Below, one piece after another: positions 1-7,607 of a DNA stretch of 64,000 nt (within the stretch, counting starts at the first letter, position 1; the number at the start of each line of letters is the position of its first letter). A model generated the notes under the pieces. That model had not been told where the DNA came from. It was given only the letters and a program-made list of their open reading frames with translations, and made no database searches. The DNA comes from Anaerolinea thermophila UNI-1 (GTDB taxonomy: Bacteria; Chloroflexota; Anaerolineae; Anaerolineales; Anaerolineaceae), in NCBI RefSeq assembly GCF_000199675.1, contig NC_014960.1, positions 496,001 to 560,000 on the forward strand. Reading direction: 5' to 3'. Both the position numbers and the translations under genes were made by a program.

Positions 1-984
1 AGATTTTCGGACAATCAACTGCGTGGGGATGACGGTGTGACGGGGCGGCAGTTGAGGATTTTTCAGCAATTCCAGCAAAAGACGCGCCGCCTGGCGTCCC
101 AGTTCAGCGGTGTCCTGGCGTATGGTCGTCAGGGGTGGATCAAAGTAGGATGCCAGAGGAATGTCATCAAAGCCGATGATGGAAAGGTCTTCGGGAATGT
201 TCACGCCGTGATCGCGTGCGGCGCGGATACAGCCAATCGCCATGCGGTCATTTTGGGCAAAAATGGCGCTTACCCCCTGCGGGTAAAGCGCCTCAAAAGC
301 ATGGTATCCAGAGGTTGCGCTCCAATCCCCTTCAACAATCCACTCGACAGGAGAGGTTACCCCCCTTTCCTGCAGGGCTTTGCAATATCCTTCCATGCGT
401 TCCTGTACGCTGACCTGATTTTGTGGTCCGGTAATCATGCCGATGTTTCGATGTCCCAGTTCCAGCAGGTGGCGGGTTGCCAGCCAGCCGCCCTGACGGT
501 TATCGCTGTCCACAGTGTGGGGTAAATCGGAGATGCGCCTCGGAGTGATGCATACTACCGGCGCTTCGTGCGCCAGTTCGGCGTGATGCTCCACCAGAGA
601 AGGTCCCACGACAATCATGCCGTCCACGCGCTGATGACCGAACAATTGATTGACCAGTTCGGCGTAGTTGCTGTTTTCTCCCGCCGAAATGGCGAGGGTA
701 AAGTAGTTGTGCTGGCGGGCTTCCGACTCGGCAGCGTCCAGCATGCTGGAAAAGGTGTAATCGGTGAAGTTCAGTGCCACAAAAGCCAGCGTAAAGGTGC
801 GTCCGTATGCCATGGAGCGCGCCAGTGAACTGGGGCGGTAGCCCAACTGCAGAATGGCGGCTTCTACCTTCTGGCGGGTCTCTTCAGTCACGCGCTCATC
901 ACCGTTGATGACACGAGAAACTGTCTGGTGGGATACGCCCGCCAGCGCGGCAACGTCGCGGATGTTGGGACGGGATCGTTTCAT
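1..984 (-). CDS. LacI-family transcriptional regulator (3' end cut by window edge)
   Basis: Reading the minus strand from the ATG at 984 gives 328 codons that run off the window. The N-terminus carries a classic LacI helix-turn-helix (VAALAGVSHQTVSRVI, about residues 7-23) followed by a hinge-like helix (about 45-58). The rest matches the periplasmic-binding-protein-like effector domain: an ITGP segment followed by R..GY, then IIGFDDIPLASYFDPPLTT and, at the very edge, LIVRKS. That ending is normally within a few residues of the C-terminus, so almost the whole protein is here. The family binds a palindromic operator and releases it when a sugar or related ligand binds. The ligand cannot be read from sequence. 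A double ACCGGT palindrome lies just upstream of the start and suggests autoregulation. Confidence 0.93.
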   Translation of the reverse strand, partial: MKRSRPNIRDVAALAGVSHQTVSRVINGDERVTEETRQKVEAAILQLGYRPSSLARSMAYGRTFTLAFVALNFTDYTFSSMLDAAESEARQHNYFTLAISAGENSNYAELVNQLFGHQRVDGMIVVGPSLVEHHAELAHEAPVVCITPRRISDLPHTVDSDNRQGGWLATRHLLELGHRNIGMITGPQNQVSVQERMEGYCKALQERGVTSPVEWIVEGDWSATSGYHAFEALYPQGVSAIFAQNDRMAIGCIRAARDHGVNIPEDLSIIGFDDIPLASYFDPPLTTIRQDTAELGRQAARLLLELLKNPQLPPRHTVIPTQLIVRKS

Positions 985-1002
985 AAAGGCTCAGGTGTGG
1001 GA

Positions 1003-1028
1003 TGTGACCGGTCATGTTACCGGTCATC
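1003..1028. promoter_or_regulatory. Tandem LacI/GntR-type operator half-sites around ACCGGT
   Basis: Two ACCGGT-centred palindromes lie side by side: TGTGACCGGTCATG at 1003-1016 and TGTTACCGGTCATC at 1016-1028 approximately, 19 bases upstream of the LacI-family start at 984. E. coli GntR, a LacI-family protein, binds TGTTACCGGTAACA, so this is the expected kind of site. Autoregulation of the adjacent gene is inferred. Confidence 0.6.
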
Positions 1029-1131
1029 TGAAAATAGTATAGAAAAATACTGAAGGTTTGTCAACAGGGAATTTTACAAATCTACTGGAAAATCCCGGAT
1101 GATTTCTCTATAATACAAGTGGAGGTGAATC

Positions 1132-1524
1132 ATGCATCAACGACGCGGTGGGGTGGCATGGTGGCTTGCGTTCCCGCTGATGGGGCTTCTGGCAGGGCTG
1201 TTTGCCCTTTTACTGCTTGAACGCCGCAAGCGGGTGCATCAACAGGGTCCCGCGGTTTCTCCGCCTGCCCCAAGCATTGTGCTCCCGCCGGAAGAAGATG
1301 CCCCTCTCCCCGCCGATGACCTGACGGTCATCCGGGGTATTGGACCCAAAACTGCCGTGGTGCTGGCTCAGGCGGGCATCCGCACCTTTGCGCACCTGGT
1401 GCAATCTTCGCCGGATTCTTTGCGGGAAGTGCTGAGTCAGTCGGCTCTGCGCCTTCCCAACGCCAGCCCCGAAGACTGGATCGCTCAGGCAAAGGCACGG
1501 CTGGAGAGGCAAACGGCACCTTAA
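1132..1524 (+). CDS. Membrane-anchored helix-hairpin-helix protein
   Basis: The gene encodes 130 residues. A short basic N-terminus is followed by one membrane helix (about residues 10-30, WLAFPLMGLLAGLFALLL), then a Pro-rich linker and a helix-hairpin-helix region (about 62-128) containing IRGIGPKTAVVLAQAGI. HhH domains of this kind usually bind DNA non-specifically or act as protein modules. Here it would face the cytoplasm as a membrane-tethered domain. The start is supported by a strong ribosome site (GGAGGTG, 7 bases upstream). A TATAAT at 1109-1114 is a likely -10 box. A 35-residue membrane peptide follows. The exact role is unknown. Confidence 0.75.
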   Translation: MHQRRGGVAWWLAFPLMGLLAGLFALLLLERRKRVHQQGPAVSPPAPSIVLPPEEDAPLPADDLTVIRGIGPKTAVVLAQAGIRTFAHLVQSSPDSLREVLSQSALRLPNASPEDWIAQAKARLERQTAP

Positions 1525-1602
1525 AACCGGACAGAAACCGCGGGACTGTTCGTTCGTCAAGCGTCATCGCAGGTCAAGCCTTTACATGTATGGAGGTGAG
1601 AG

Positions 1603-1710
1603 ATGAACGCTGGTAACGACATCCTCGGTTTGGTGGCTGTACTGGCTGGCATCGTGCTGTTGCTGGTGTTTGCCTGGTGGCAAAGCCGCACGCCCCTGCA
1701 GAAGAAATGA
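1603..1710 (+). CDS. Small single-pass membrane protein (35 aa)
   Basis: The reading frame MNAGNDILGL... ends in a short basic tail (TPLQKK). The centre, about residues 7-26, is one hydrophobic helix ending in a WW pair. A clear ribosome site (GGAGGTGAG) lies 5 bases before the ATG, and a strong terminator follows the stop at 1734-1768. Both support a real gene rather than a chance frame. It probably shares a transcript with the upstream HhH membrane protein. The function is unknown; small-subunit or membrane-regulatory peptides look like this. Confidence 0.6.
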   Translation: MNAGNDILGLVAVLAGIVLLLVFAWWQSRTPLQKK

Positions 1711-1733
1711 GCCTCAGTCTGCATCTTAACCGT

Positions 1734-1768
1734 CCTCCCCGCAGGATACCCTGCGGGGAGGCGTTTTT
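1734..1768 (+). terminator. Rho-independent terminator
   Basis: A 12-bp perfect stem (CCTCCCCGCAGG at 1734-1745 with its complement at 1750-1761) has a 4-base loop and is followed by five T. It ends the HhH/small-membrane-protein transcript and lies 5 bases before the stop of the convergent gene. Confidence 0.9.
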
Positions 1769-1773
1769 ACGGC

Positions 1774-2328
1774 TTACGGTTGGAGATCCATCCCGCCCAG
1801 CAGTGCCAGCAGAGCAGGGTCAAGTGGCACTTCTGGCAGGTCTTCGGCACGGTAACTGCCCCCCTGAATTGCGCGGTCGCGCAGGGAGCGCCACAACACT
1901 TGACGCTCTTCTTCGTCCCGCACGGTTAGATCGGCGAGGGAGCGCGCGCTCAGCAGGCGCTCTCCGGTAGTATAGAGAAAGGTGATGCGCTTCCAGTGCC
2001 CTGCCGGAATCGGCGCGGGCAGGCGCTCCGGCGCGCCCAACTGCACTTTGTAATACTCCTCATGCGCGCGGGGATGATGCGGCTCGTCGCGCAACAGCGC
2101 GGCACGGGTGGTCAATTCGTGCCCGCGCACGGGTGCAATGTATTCGATGCGCCAGCGGTGTTCTTCGCCAAACGCCGCGCCCTGATAAAACGCCAGATAG
2201 TCCACTTCGATGACTTTGGGGGCATGGCGCAGGGGGATGCGGTACCAGCCCAGCACGCGGGCAATTTCCCAATCGCGCGGTGCGGGCAAGTAGGCAACCA
2301 GAATCAGGTCGGTTTCGGCTGGCGGCAT
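1774..2328 (-). CDS. Conserved hypothetical protein
   Basis: The gene encodes 184 residues with no membrane segment or signal peptide. The sequence is rich in aromatic and charged residues, with features such as YLPAPRDWEIARVLGWYRIP near the start and YYKVQLG in the middle. I do not recognise the family. It starts with ILVAYLPAPRDW and keeps a YLAFYQGAAFGEEHRW segment, which suggests a compact nucleic-acid- or nucleotide-related domain, but this is only an impression. A GGGGAAAG ribosome site precedes the ATG. It lies downstream of, and is separated by a hairpin (2346-2372) from, the PLP-enzyme gene. Confidence 0.7.
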   Translation of the reverse strand: MPPAETDLILVAYLPAPRDWEIARVLGWYRIPLRHAPKVIEVDYLAFYQGAAFGEEHRWRIEYIAPVRGHELTTRAALLRDEPHHPRAHEEYYKVQLGAPERLPAPIPAGHWKRITFLYTTGERLLSARSLADLTVRDEEERQVLWRSLRDRAIQGGSYRAEDLPEVPLDPALLALLGGMDLQP

Positions 2329-2343
2329 GGTCTTTCCCCGAAC

Positions 2344-2372
2344 AAAGAGCGCCGTTCCCGCGAACGGCGCTC
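2344..2372 (-). terminator. Stem-loop terminator after the PLP-enzyme gene
   Basis: A 10-bp perfect stem (GAGCGCCGTT at 2347-2356, complement at 2363-2372) with a 6-base loop sits just past the PLP-enzyme stop. The minus-strand tail (CTTTGTT) is a weak U-tract, so termination may be partial and allow read-through into the next gene. Confidence 0.6.
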
Positions 2373-2381
2373 ATGTTGATT

Positions 2382-3848
2382 TTACAGCAAGCCCACCATG
2401 CGGTTGAAGGCTTCGATTTTGGCGTCAATCTCGCCTACCTGGCGCTGAATGTCTGTCCAGTAGTTGGGGTCATACCACTGGGCTTGAATTTCCTCGTAGG
2501 TCTTGCCCTGCTGTTCCACCCAGGTGTAGTACTTGAGGTTGTGGATGCGCTTGCGCTCGGCGTAAGAGAGTTCGATGAGCGCGTCGGTGCGCACGCCATG
2601 TAGCGCGCCGGCAAAGGCTTCGGCGGCATCAGACGGGGTGAACTCGCCAAACTGCTCGCGGTATTCTTCAATGCGCGTGCCGTACAGTTCCATCGAATCG
2701 GTCAGCACGGTCAGAACCACATCGTTACCGGTCAGTTCATAGTATTTGGCAAATTTGATTGCCGAAAGTACGTTGGCAATGCCGGAGAAGCCCAGCAGAT
2801 TCAATTTTTCGATGGTCTCTACCGGAACGCCCTTGCGTTGCAGGTATTCCTGTCCAACCGGCTCGTTAAACAGGCGCATAATCTTGACCACGTCATTATC
2901 GTCAATGGCAACCACGATATCGGTGTTCTTGATGTTATGAATCCAGGGCACGTGTTTATCGCCAATGCCCTCGATGCGGTGCGCGCCGAAACCGTTTTGC
3001 AAAAGGGTGGGGCATTGCAGGGCTTCCGAGGCGATGATCTTGCTGGTGGGGTACACCTGTTTGAGGTAATCGCCGCTGGCGATGGTGCCTGCCGAGCCGG
3101 TCGTCAGCGCCACGCCGCGGTAGGCATCGTTGGAACCCAGCGCACTGCGCAGGACTTCTTCCATGGCATGACCGGTAACTTCGTAATGCCACAGGTAATT
3201 GCCAAATTCCTCAAACTGGTTGAAGATCATCAGGTCTTCGCCCGAGCGGCGCAGTTCCCAGCACTTGTCAAAAATTTCCTTGACGTTGGACTCGCTTCCG
3301 GGAGTGGCAATCACTTCCCCAGCAATGCGCGAAAGCCACTCAAAGCGCTCGCGGCTCATGCCTTCCGGCAAGATGGCGATGGACTGACAGCCTAACAGCG
3401 CCGAGTCGTATGCACCGCCGCGGCAGTAATTGCCGGTGGAGGGCCAGACGGCTTTCTGCGAGGTGGGGTCAAACTGACCGGTGACCAGCCGCGGCACCAG
3501 ACAGCCAAACGCCGCGCCCACTTTGTGCGCGCCGGTGGGGAACCATTTGCCTACCAAAGCGATGATGCGCGCCGGTACGCCGGTCAGGCTGGAGGGGAAT
3601 TCAATATAATTCACCCCGCCAAACAACCCGCCGAAGGGCTTGGGCTCGTTCTTCCAGGTGATGCGAAAGAGGTTGACGGGGGTGACATCCCACAAGCCGG
3701 TTTGCTTCAACTGCTCGCGGATTTTCTCCGGAATGCGGGTGGGGTCTTTCATCTGCGCAAAGGTGGGGATGATAATGCCGCGTTCGCGGGCGCGCTGGAC
3801 GGCGCGCTCCAGTCGGTCGGGGTGAACGGTCAAGTCAATGGTTGCCAT
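2382..3848 (-). CDS. TrpB-like fold-type II PLP-dependent enzyme
   Basis: The protein has 488 residues. The PLP-binding lysine lies in PTGAHKVGAA (Lys109), which resembles the GAHK of tryptophan synthase beta. A glycine-rich phosphate-binding loop TTGSAGTIASGD follows at about 250-262. Other hallmarks are STGNYCRGGAY (about 137-147) and a long helical C-terminal extension of about 100 residues. It belongs to the cysteine synthase/threonine dehydratase/TrpB superfamily, but it is not canonical TrpB and no trpA lies nearby. The reaction is unknown; a beta-elimination, beta-replacement or dehydratase reaction on an amino acid is likely for the fold. The start has an AAAGGAAA ribosome site. It lies 12 bases after the glycosyltransferase gene, probably as one operon. 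Confidence 0.8.
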   Translation of the reverse strand: MATIDLTVHPDRLERAVQRARERGIIIPTFAQMKDPTRIPEKIREQLKQTGLWDVTPVNLFRITWKNEPKPFGGLFGGVNYIEFPSSLTGVPARIIALVGKWFPTGAHKVGAAFGCLVPRLVTGQFDPTSQKAVWPSTGNYCRGGAYDSALLGCQSIAILPEGMSRERFEWLSRIAGEVIATPGSESNVKEIFDKCWELRRSGEDLMIFNQFEEFGNYLWHYEVTGHAMEEVLRSALGSNDAYRGVALTTGSAGTIASGDYLKQVYPTSKIIASEALQCPTLLQNGFGAHRIEGIGDKHVPWIHNIKNTDIVVAIDDNDVVKIMRLFNEPVGQEYLQRKGVPVETIEKLNLLGFSGIANVLSAIKFAKYYELTGNDVVLTVLTDSMELYGTRIEEYREQFGEFTPSDAAEAFAGALHGVRTDALIELSYAERKRIHNLKYYTWVEQQGKTYEEIQAQWYDPNYWTDIQRQVGEIDAKIEAFNRMVGLL

Positions 3849-3860
3849 GGATTTCCTTTC

Positions 3861-4811
3861 TTACGATTGAGGATGAGAAGAATCGTTCTCGGGCGCTTCG
3901 CGCACAATGTACAGGGGCCTGCCTTTGACCTCATCGTAAATGCGCCCGATATATTCGCCTAAAATGCCCAGGGAAATCAACTGTACACCGCCCAAAAACA
4001 GCACGCTGACCAGCGTGGTGGCCTGCCCGAAGAAGGCTTGATTGCCCACCAGGCGCTCGATGACCACAATGGGGATGAAAATCAACGCCAGTCCAGCGGA
4101 GATGAACCCCAGATAGGTAGCCACCTGCAGGGGGAAGTACGAAAAGCCGGTGATGGCGGTCAGCGCCAGCCGGAGCATTTTCTTGAAAGGATACTTGGTA
4201 CTTCCCGCGAAGCGTGCCGCGCGTTTGTAAGGCACACCGATTTGCCGGAACCCCACCCATGCCGCCATACCGCGCAGGAAGCGATGGCGTTCGCGCATGG
4301 TCTTCAGCACGTTGACCACTTTGCGGTCGAGCAGGCGGAAATCGCCGGTATCCATGGGAATTTTGACATCGGTGATACGGAAGATGATGCGGTAAAACAA
4401 TGAGGCGGTGAAGAGTTTGAACCATGATTCGCCTTCGCGCTCGGTGCGCACGGCGTACACCACCTCATAGCCTTCCCGCCAGCGCGCTACCAGGTCGGGA
4501 ATCACCTCCGGTGGATCTTGCAGGTCAGCATCAATGATGACTACAGCGTCACCGCGGGCGTAGTCCAGCCCGGCGGTCACGGCAATTTGATGCCCAAAGT
4601 TGCGGGCAAAGATGACCGGACGGACACGCTCATCCTGCTCTGCCAGTTGACGAATCAGGTCAGTAGAGCCGTCCGAAGAGCCATCGTCCACCAGAATCAG
4701 TTCCCAGGGTTCGCCCAGGCCGTCCATGACGGCGCTCACCCGGCGGTGTAGTTCAGGAAGGGAGTCGTGCTCGTTGAAAATCGGGGCAATGATGGAAAAA
4801 ACAGGTTTCAT
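3861..4811 (-). CDS. Family 2 glycosyltransferase, polyprenyl-phosphate type (DPM1/GtrB-like)
   Basis: The protein has 316 residues when started at MKPVFSII, where AGGAAA lies upstream; a slightly longer form is possible. The GT-A catalytic domain shows LVDDGSSDGS (about 38-47) for nucleotide binding and DADLQDPPEV with the DxD metal site (about 92-94). Two membrane helices lie near the C-terminus (about 228-255 and 264-290). Proteins of this layout move a sugar from a nucleotide donor to a polyprenyl phosphate on the cytoplasmic membrane face, for cell-envelope glycans. The donor sugar is not readable. The PLP-enzyme gene follows after 12 bases. Confidence 0.88.
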   Translation of the reverse strand: MKPVFSIIAPIFNEHDSLPELHRRVSAVMDGLGEPWELILVDDGSSDGSTDLIRQLAEQDERVRPVIFARNFGHQIAVTAGLDYARGDAVVIIDADLQDPPEVIPDLVARWREGYEVVYAVRTEREGESWFKLFTASLFYRIIFRITDVKIPMDTGDFRLLDRKVVNVLKTMRERHRFLRGMAAWVGFRQIGVPYKRAARFAGSTKYPFKKMLRLALTAITGFSYFPLQVATYLGFISAGLALIFIPIVVIERLVGNQAFFGQATTLVSVLFLGGVQLISLGILGEYIGRIYDEVKGRPLYIVREAPENDSSHPQS

Positions 4812-4883
4812 AGGCATTTCCTGCAAGAATTATATCGCACTCTTCCAGTTGACTGACAATTCAGTCTGCGTCATTTGTCATTC

Positions 4884-4918
4884 AAAAACCCTGCGGGTTG
4901 TCCGGTTCCGCAGGGTTT
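4884..4918 (-). terminator. Terminator of the threonine synthase transcript
   Basis: An 11-bp stem (AAACCCTGCGG at 4886-4896, complement at 4908-4918) with an 11-base loop lies just past the thrC stop. On the minus strand it is followed by a run of T, the layout of an intrinsic terminator. Confidence 0.8.
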
Positions 4919-4928
4919 AAAAGGGTGC

Positions 4929-6188
4929 TTAACGCAGATTTTTCTCCAGCAAACGCTTAAGAGCGTTCAAATTCGGTTCAATGACAGGTGCTTCCGTCAC
5001 CGCCCGCATGGCAGATTTCACATCCTTCAAGCCGGAGCCGGTGTTGATGACCACCACGGGGTCATCCGGCTGGATTTGCCCGGACTTCAGGGCTTCGAGC
5101 AAACCAGCATACGCCGTTGCGCCCGCCGGTTCGGCAAAGATGCCGGCTTTGCCCAGCGCGGCGATGGCTTGCAGGATAGCGTCATCGGAGACGAGTACGT
5201 ACGCTCCGCCGGTTTGACGCGCCGCGCGCACCGCCCGCACGCCATCGCGCGGCAAATCCACCGAGATGCTGTCGGCAAGTGTGGCGGCTTGCACGGGAGT
5301 AATCTCTTCCGTTCCGGCAAAGAAGGCATTGGCAACCGCCGCCGAGCCGGTGCTTTGCACGCCAAACAGACGCGGCATGGTCTCCAGCCAGCCCAGCGCG
5401 TACAGGTCTTTAAAGCCTTTGTGAATGCCGGAGATGATATTGCCATCGCCCACCGAGACGAAGACACACAGGGGGCGATCCAGACGGTTGGGCAGGATGA
5501 CCTGTTCAAAAATCTCCAGCGCGGCGGTTTTCTTTCCTTCGGCGGTAAAAGCGTTATAGCCGGTGTTGCGACAGTACCAGCCAAATTCCTGCGCGGCTTG
5601 TACGGTCAGGTCAAAGGCGTTGTCGTAATTGCCATCCACCAGAATGACCTGCGCGCCGAACACCAGCAGCTGGGCAATTTTGGCGGGCGGGGCTGTACGC
5701 GGGGCAAAGATGACGGCGCGGTGACCCACTGCCGCCGCCATGCCTGCCAGCGCCGCGCCTGCGTTGCCGGTAGAAGCCGTCACCACCACTTCGGCGCCAA
5801 TCTGCCGCGCGCGGGCAACCACCACGGCGCTGGCGCGGTCTTTGAAAGACGCCGTGGGGTTTTTCCCTTCATCCTTGACCCACAGGGCATGCAAACTGGT
5901 TTGCGCTTTCAGCGCCGGGGGGGAGTAGAGCGGCGTCCAGCCTGCCGTGCGCAGGGGGGTTCCCTGCCCGCCCGGGTCATCCACCGGCAAAAGCGGCAAA
6001 TAGCGCCAGAGAGACGGTTCCGTTTGCGCGGAAATCTGGCGGGGGGAAGTTTGCTGCCGAATCGCGGGAGTATCCAGCACCACATCCAGATTGCCCCCAT
6101 CGTGAGGGCAGGTGTAAAGCCAATCCTGCGGGGCAAATTCTGCCCCGCAGAGACTGCAACGATAGCCTTGAAAGGTTGCTCGCGTCAT
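4929..6188 (-). CDS. thrC: Threonine synthase (copy 1, zinc-ribbon N-terminus)
   Basis: The protein has 419 residues. The N-terminus has a zinc-ribbon-like Cys pattern (Cys11, Cys14, Cys27). The PLP lysine lies in NPTASFKDRAS (Lys116), and TASTGNAGAALAG (about 137-149) and INTGSGLKD near the end are further PLP-enzyme hallmarks. It converts O-phosphohomoserine to threonine. GAAAGGAATT lies before the ATG. It follows the PPOX-family gene after 21 bases and ends in a terminator. A second, shorter threonine synthase sits beside thrB at 29.7 kb, so this copy may be a diverged paralogue with a related activity. Confidence 0.88.
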   Translation of the reverse strand: MTRATFQGYRCSLCGAEFAPQDWLYTCPHDGGNLDVVLDTPAIRQQTSPRQISAQTEPSLWRYLPLLPVDDPGGQGTPLRTAGWTPLYSPPALKAQTSLHALWVKDEGKNPTASFKDRASAVVVARARQIGAEVVVTASTGNAGAALAGMAAAVGHRAVIFAPRTAPPAKIAQLLVFGAQVILVDGNYDNAFDLTVQAAQEFGWYCRNTGYNAFTAEGKKTAALEIFEQVILPNRLDRPLCVFVSVGDGNIISGIHKGFKDLYALGWLETMPRLFGVQSTGSAAVANAFFAGTEEITPVQAATLADSISVDLPRDGVRAVRAARQTGGAYVLVSDDAILQAIAALGKAGIFAEPAGATAYAGLLEALKSGQIQPDDPVVVINTGSGLKDVKSAMRAVTEAPVIEPNLNALKRLLEKNLR

Positions 6189-6209
6189 TTAATTCCTTTC
6201 GTTGAGGAG

Positions 6210-6611
6210 TTATCCCATGCCCTGCACTCGTTCGGGAAGCACGCGGTAGGTCACCCGGGTTTCACCTTCTGCAATTTTGAAGTAGCGGTGCCCATGGTAT
6301 TTCTCGCACAAATCGCGGATTTGCTCCACGGCGTTGTTTTCATCCTCATCCACCACCCGACCGCTGACCTGCAAATAGCGGTAGGGATTATCGGGATCCT
6401 GGATAACAAACGCCACTTTGGGGTGACGGCGCAGAATGCGGTCTTTGACCCTGCCGCGGGCGGTATTGAAGATAAAGTAAGTGCCGTCAAAATCAAACCA
6501 GACAGGGGTGACCTGCGGAGAGCCGTCCCGTCTGACCAGCGCCAGGTATGCCAGCGCTTTTTTCTCGCGGGAGACCAGATCGGCAAAGGCAGGGGGGATT
6601 TTGCTTTCCAT
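6210..6611 (-). CDS. PPOX-class flavin/F420-binding oxidoreductase
   Basis: The protein has 133 residues and the split-barrel pattern of the pyridoxamine-phosphate-oxidase-like family: LAYLALVRRDGSPQVTPVWF (about 20-39), FNTARGRVKDRIL (about 48-60) and VAFVIQDPDNPYRYLQVSGR (about 66-85). Small members of this type bind F420 or a flavin and reduce small substrates. Which cofactor is used cannot be read. AAGAGGCG precedes the ATG. It lies between the last ABC permease gene and threonine synthase on the same strand, with short gaps, so it may be the tail of that operon. Confidence 0.8.
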   Translation of the reverse strand: MESKIPPAFADLVSREKKALAYLALVRRDGSPQVTPVWFDFDGTYFIFNTARGRVKDRILRRHPKVAFVIQDPDNPYRYLQVSGRVVDEDENNAVEQIRDLCEKYHGHRYFKIAEGETRVTYRVLPERVQGMG

Positions 6612-6635
6612 GAGACGCCTCTTGTAAATTTTACC

Positions 6636-7604
6636 CTATAAGCCGCGTTCTCCGCGGATGTAGGGGATGCCCAGCGCGGTTGGCGCTCCCAATCGGCGGC
6701 GGATGGCTTCGCGCGAGCCAATCACCAGCACGATGATGGTAAAGGCGTAGGGAAGCATTTCCAGGAAAAAGCCCCAGTACGGATTGTAATAGAAGGGGTT
6801 GCGGAAGCCGAACAGCATCATCGGCGCCTGGATATCCAGCACCAGACGGCGCAGGGCTCCAAAGGCATATGCGCCAAAGGCGGCGCGCAGGGGATCCCAC
6901 TGCGCAAAAATGACCAGACCGATGGCAATCCAGCCCTGCCCGGCGGTGGTTAATTCACTGAACCAGCCCGGCGCAATTGCCAAACTGATGGTAGCGCCTG
7001 CCAGTCCGGCAAACACCCCGCCCACCAAGACGTACAGGTAGCGCAGGGCGTACACGTTTACCCCCAGCGAGTCCGCCGCGGCGGGGTACTCGCCGACCGC
7101 GCGCAGATGCAAGCCTGGACGGGTATGGTTAATGTAGTACCACGCCAGCGGGATGATGATGTAGCCCGCATACACCAGCAGTTTGTGGTCGGTGAAGAAG
7201 ATGGGACCGAGGATGGGAATCTGGCTCAGCACAGGCACGGTCCAGGATGGAATCAGCGTGATCGTCCCGGCTTTGCTCAGCCCTTCGCCCAGCACTAGGC
7301 TCAAACCGGTGGCAAGGAAGCCCAGCGAAAGCCCACTCACCACCTGATCGGCTTGCAGGGTAATGGAGATGAATGCATGAATCTGGCTGATGAGCCCCGC
7401 CGCCAGCATGGCAACCAGCAGTCCCAGCCATGGATTGCCGGTACGGGTGGCAATGCTGAAAGCGCTCATGGCTCCCAACAGCATCATCCCTTCCACGCCC
7501 AGGTTCATTACCCCTGAGCGTTCGGCGAAGATTTCGCCCAGGGTAGCAAACAGCAAAATCGTTCCGGTAGCAACCCCTGCCTGTAAAACGATGATGAGGT
7601 CCAT
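6636..7604 (-). CDS. ABC transporter permease (BmpA-linked nucleoside/sugar importer)
   Basis: The protein has 322 residues and many membrane helices. The N-terminal part reads GTILLFATLGEIFAERSGVMNLGVEGMML, typical of the permease subunit that pairs with BMP-family binding proteins (NupQ/YufQ type). The conserved helix LRAVGEYPAAADSLGVNVYALRY at mid-protein is the cytoplasmic loop that meets the ATPase. It would form a heterodimeric channel with the upstream permease. Three bases separate the two genes. The substrate class (nucleoside or purine-like) is inferred from the family only. Confidence 0.9.
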   Translation of the reverse strand: MDLIIVLQAGVATGTILLFATLGEIFAERSGVMNLGVEGMMLLGAMSAFSIATRTGNPWLGLLVAMLAAGLISQIHAFISITLQADQVVSGLSLGFLATGLSLVLGEGLSKAGTITLIPSWTVPVLSQIPILGPIFFTDHKLLVYAGYIIIPLAWYYINHTRPGLHLRAVGEYPAAADSLGVNVYALRYLYVLVGGVFAGLAGATISLAIAPGWFSELTTAGQGWIAIGLVIFAQWDPLRAAFGAYAFGALRRLVLDIQAPMMLFGFRNPFYYNPYWGFFLEMLPYAFTIIVLVIGSREAIRRRLGAPTALGIPYIRGERGL

Positions 7605-7607
7605 GGC

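Noticed and set aside
4875..6641. 588-residue plus-strand frame
   Set aside because: It lies antisense to threonine synthase and the PPOX gene, which have clear motifs and ribosome sites. High-GC third-position bias opens the opposite frame.
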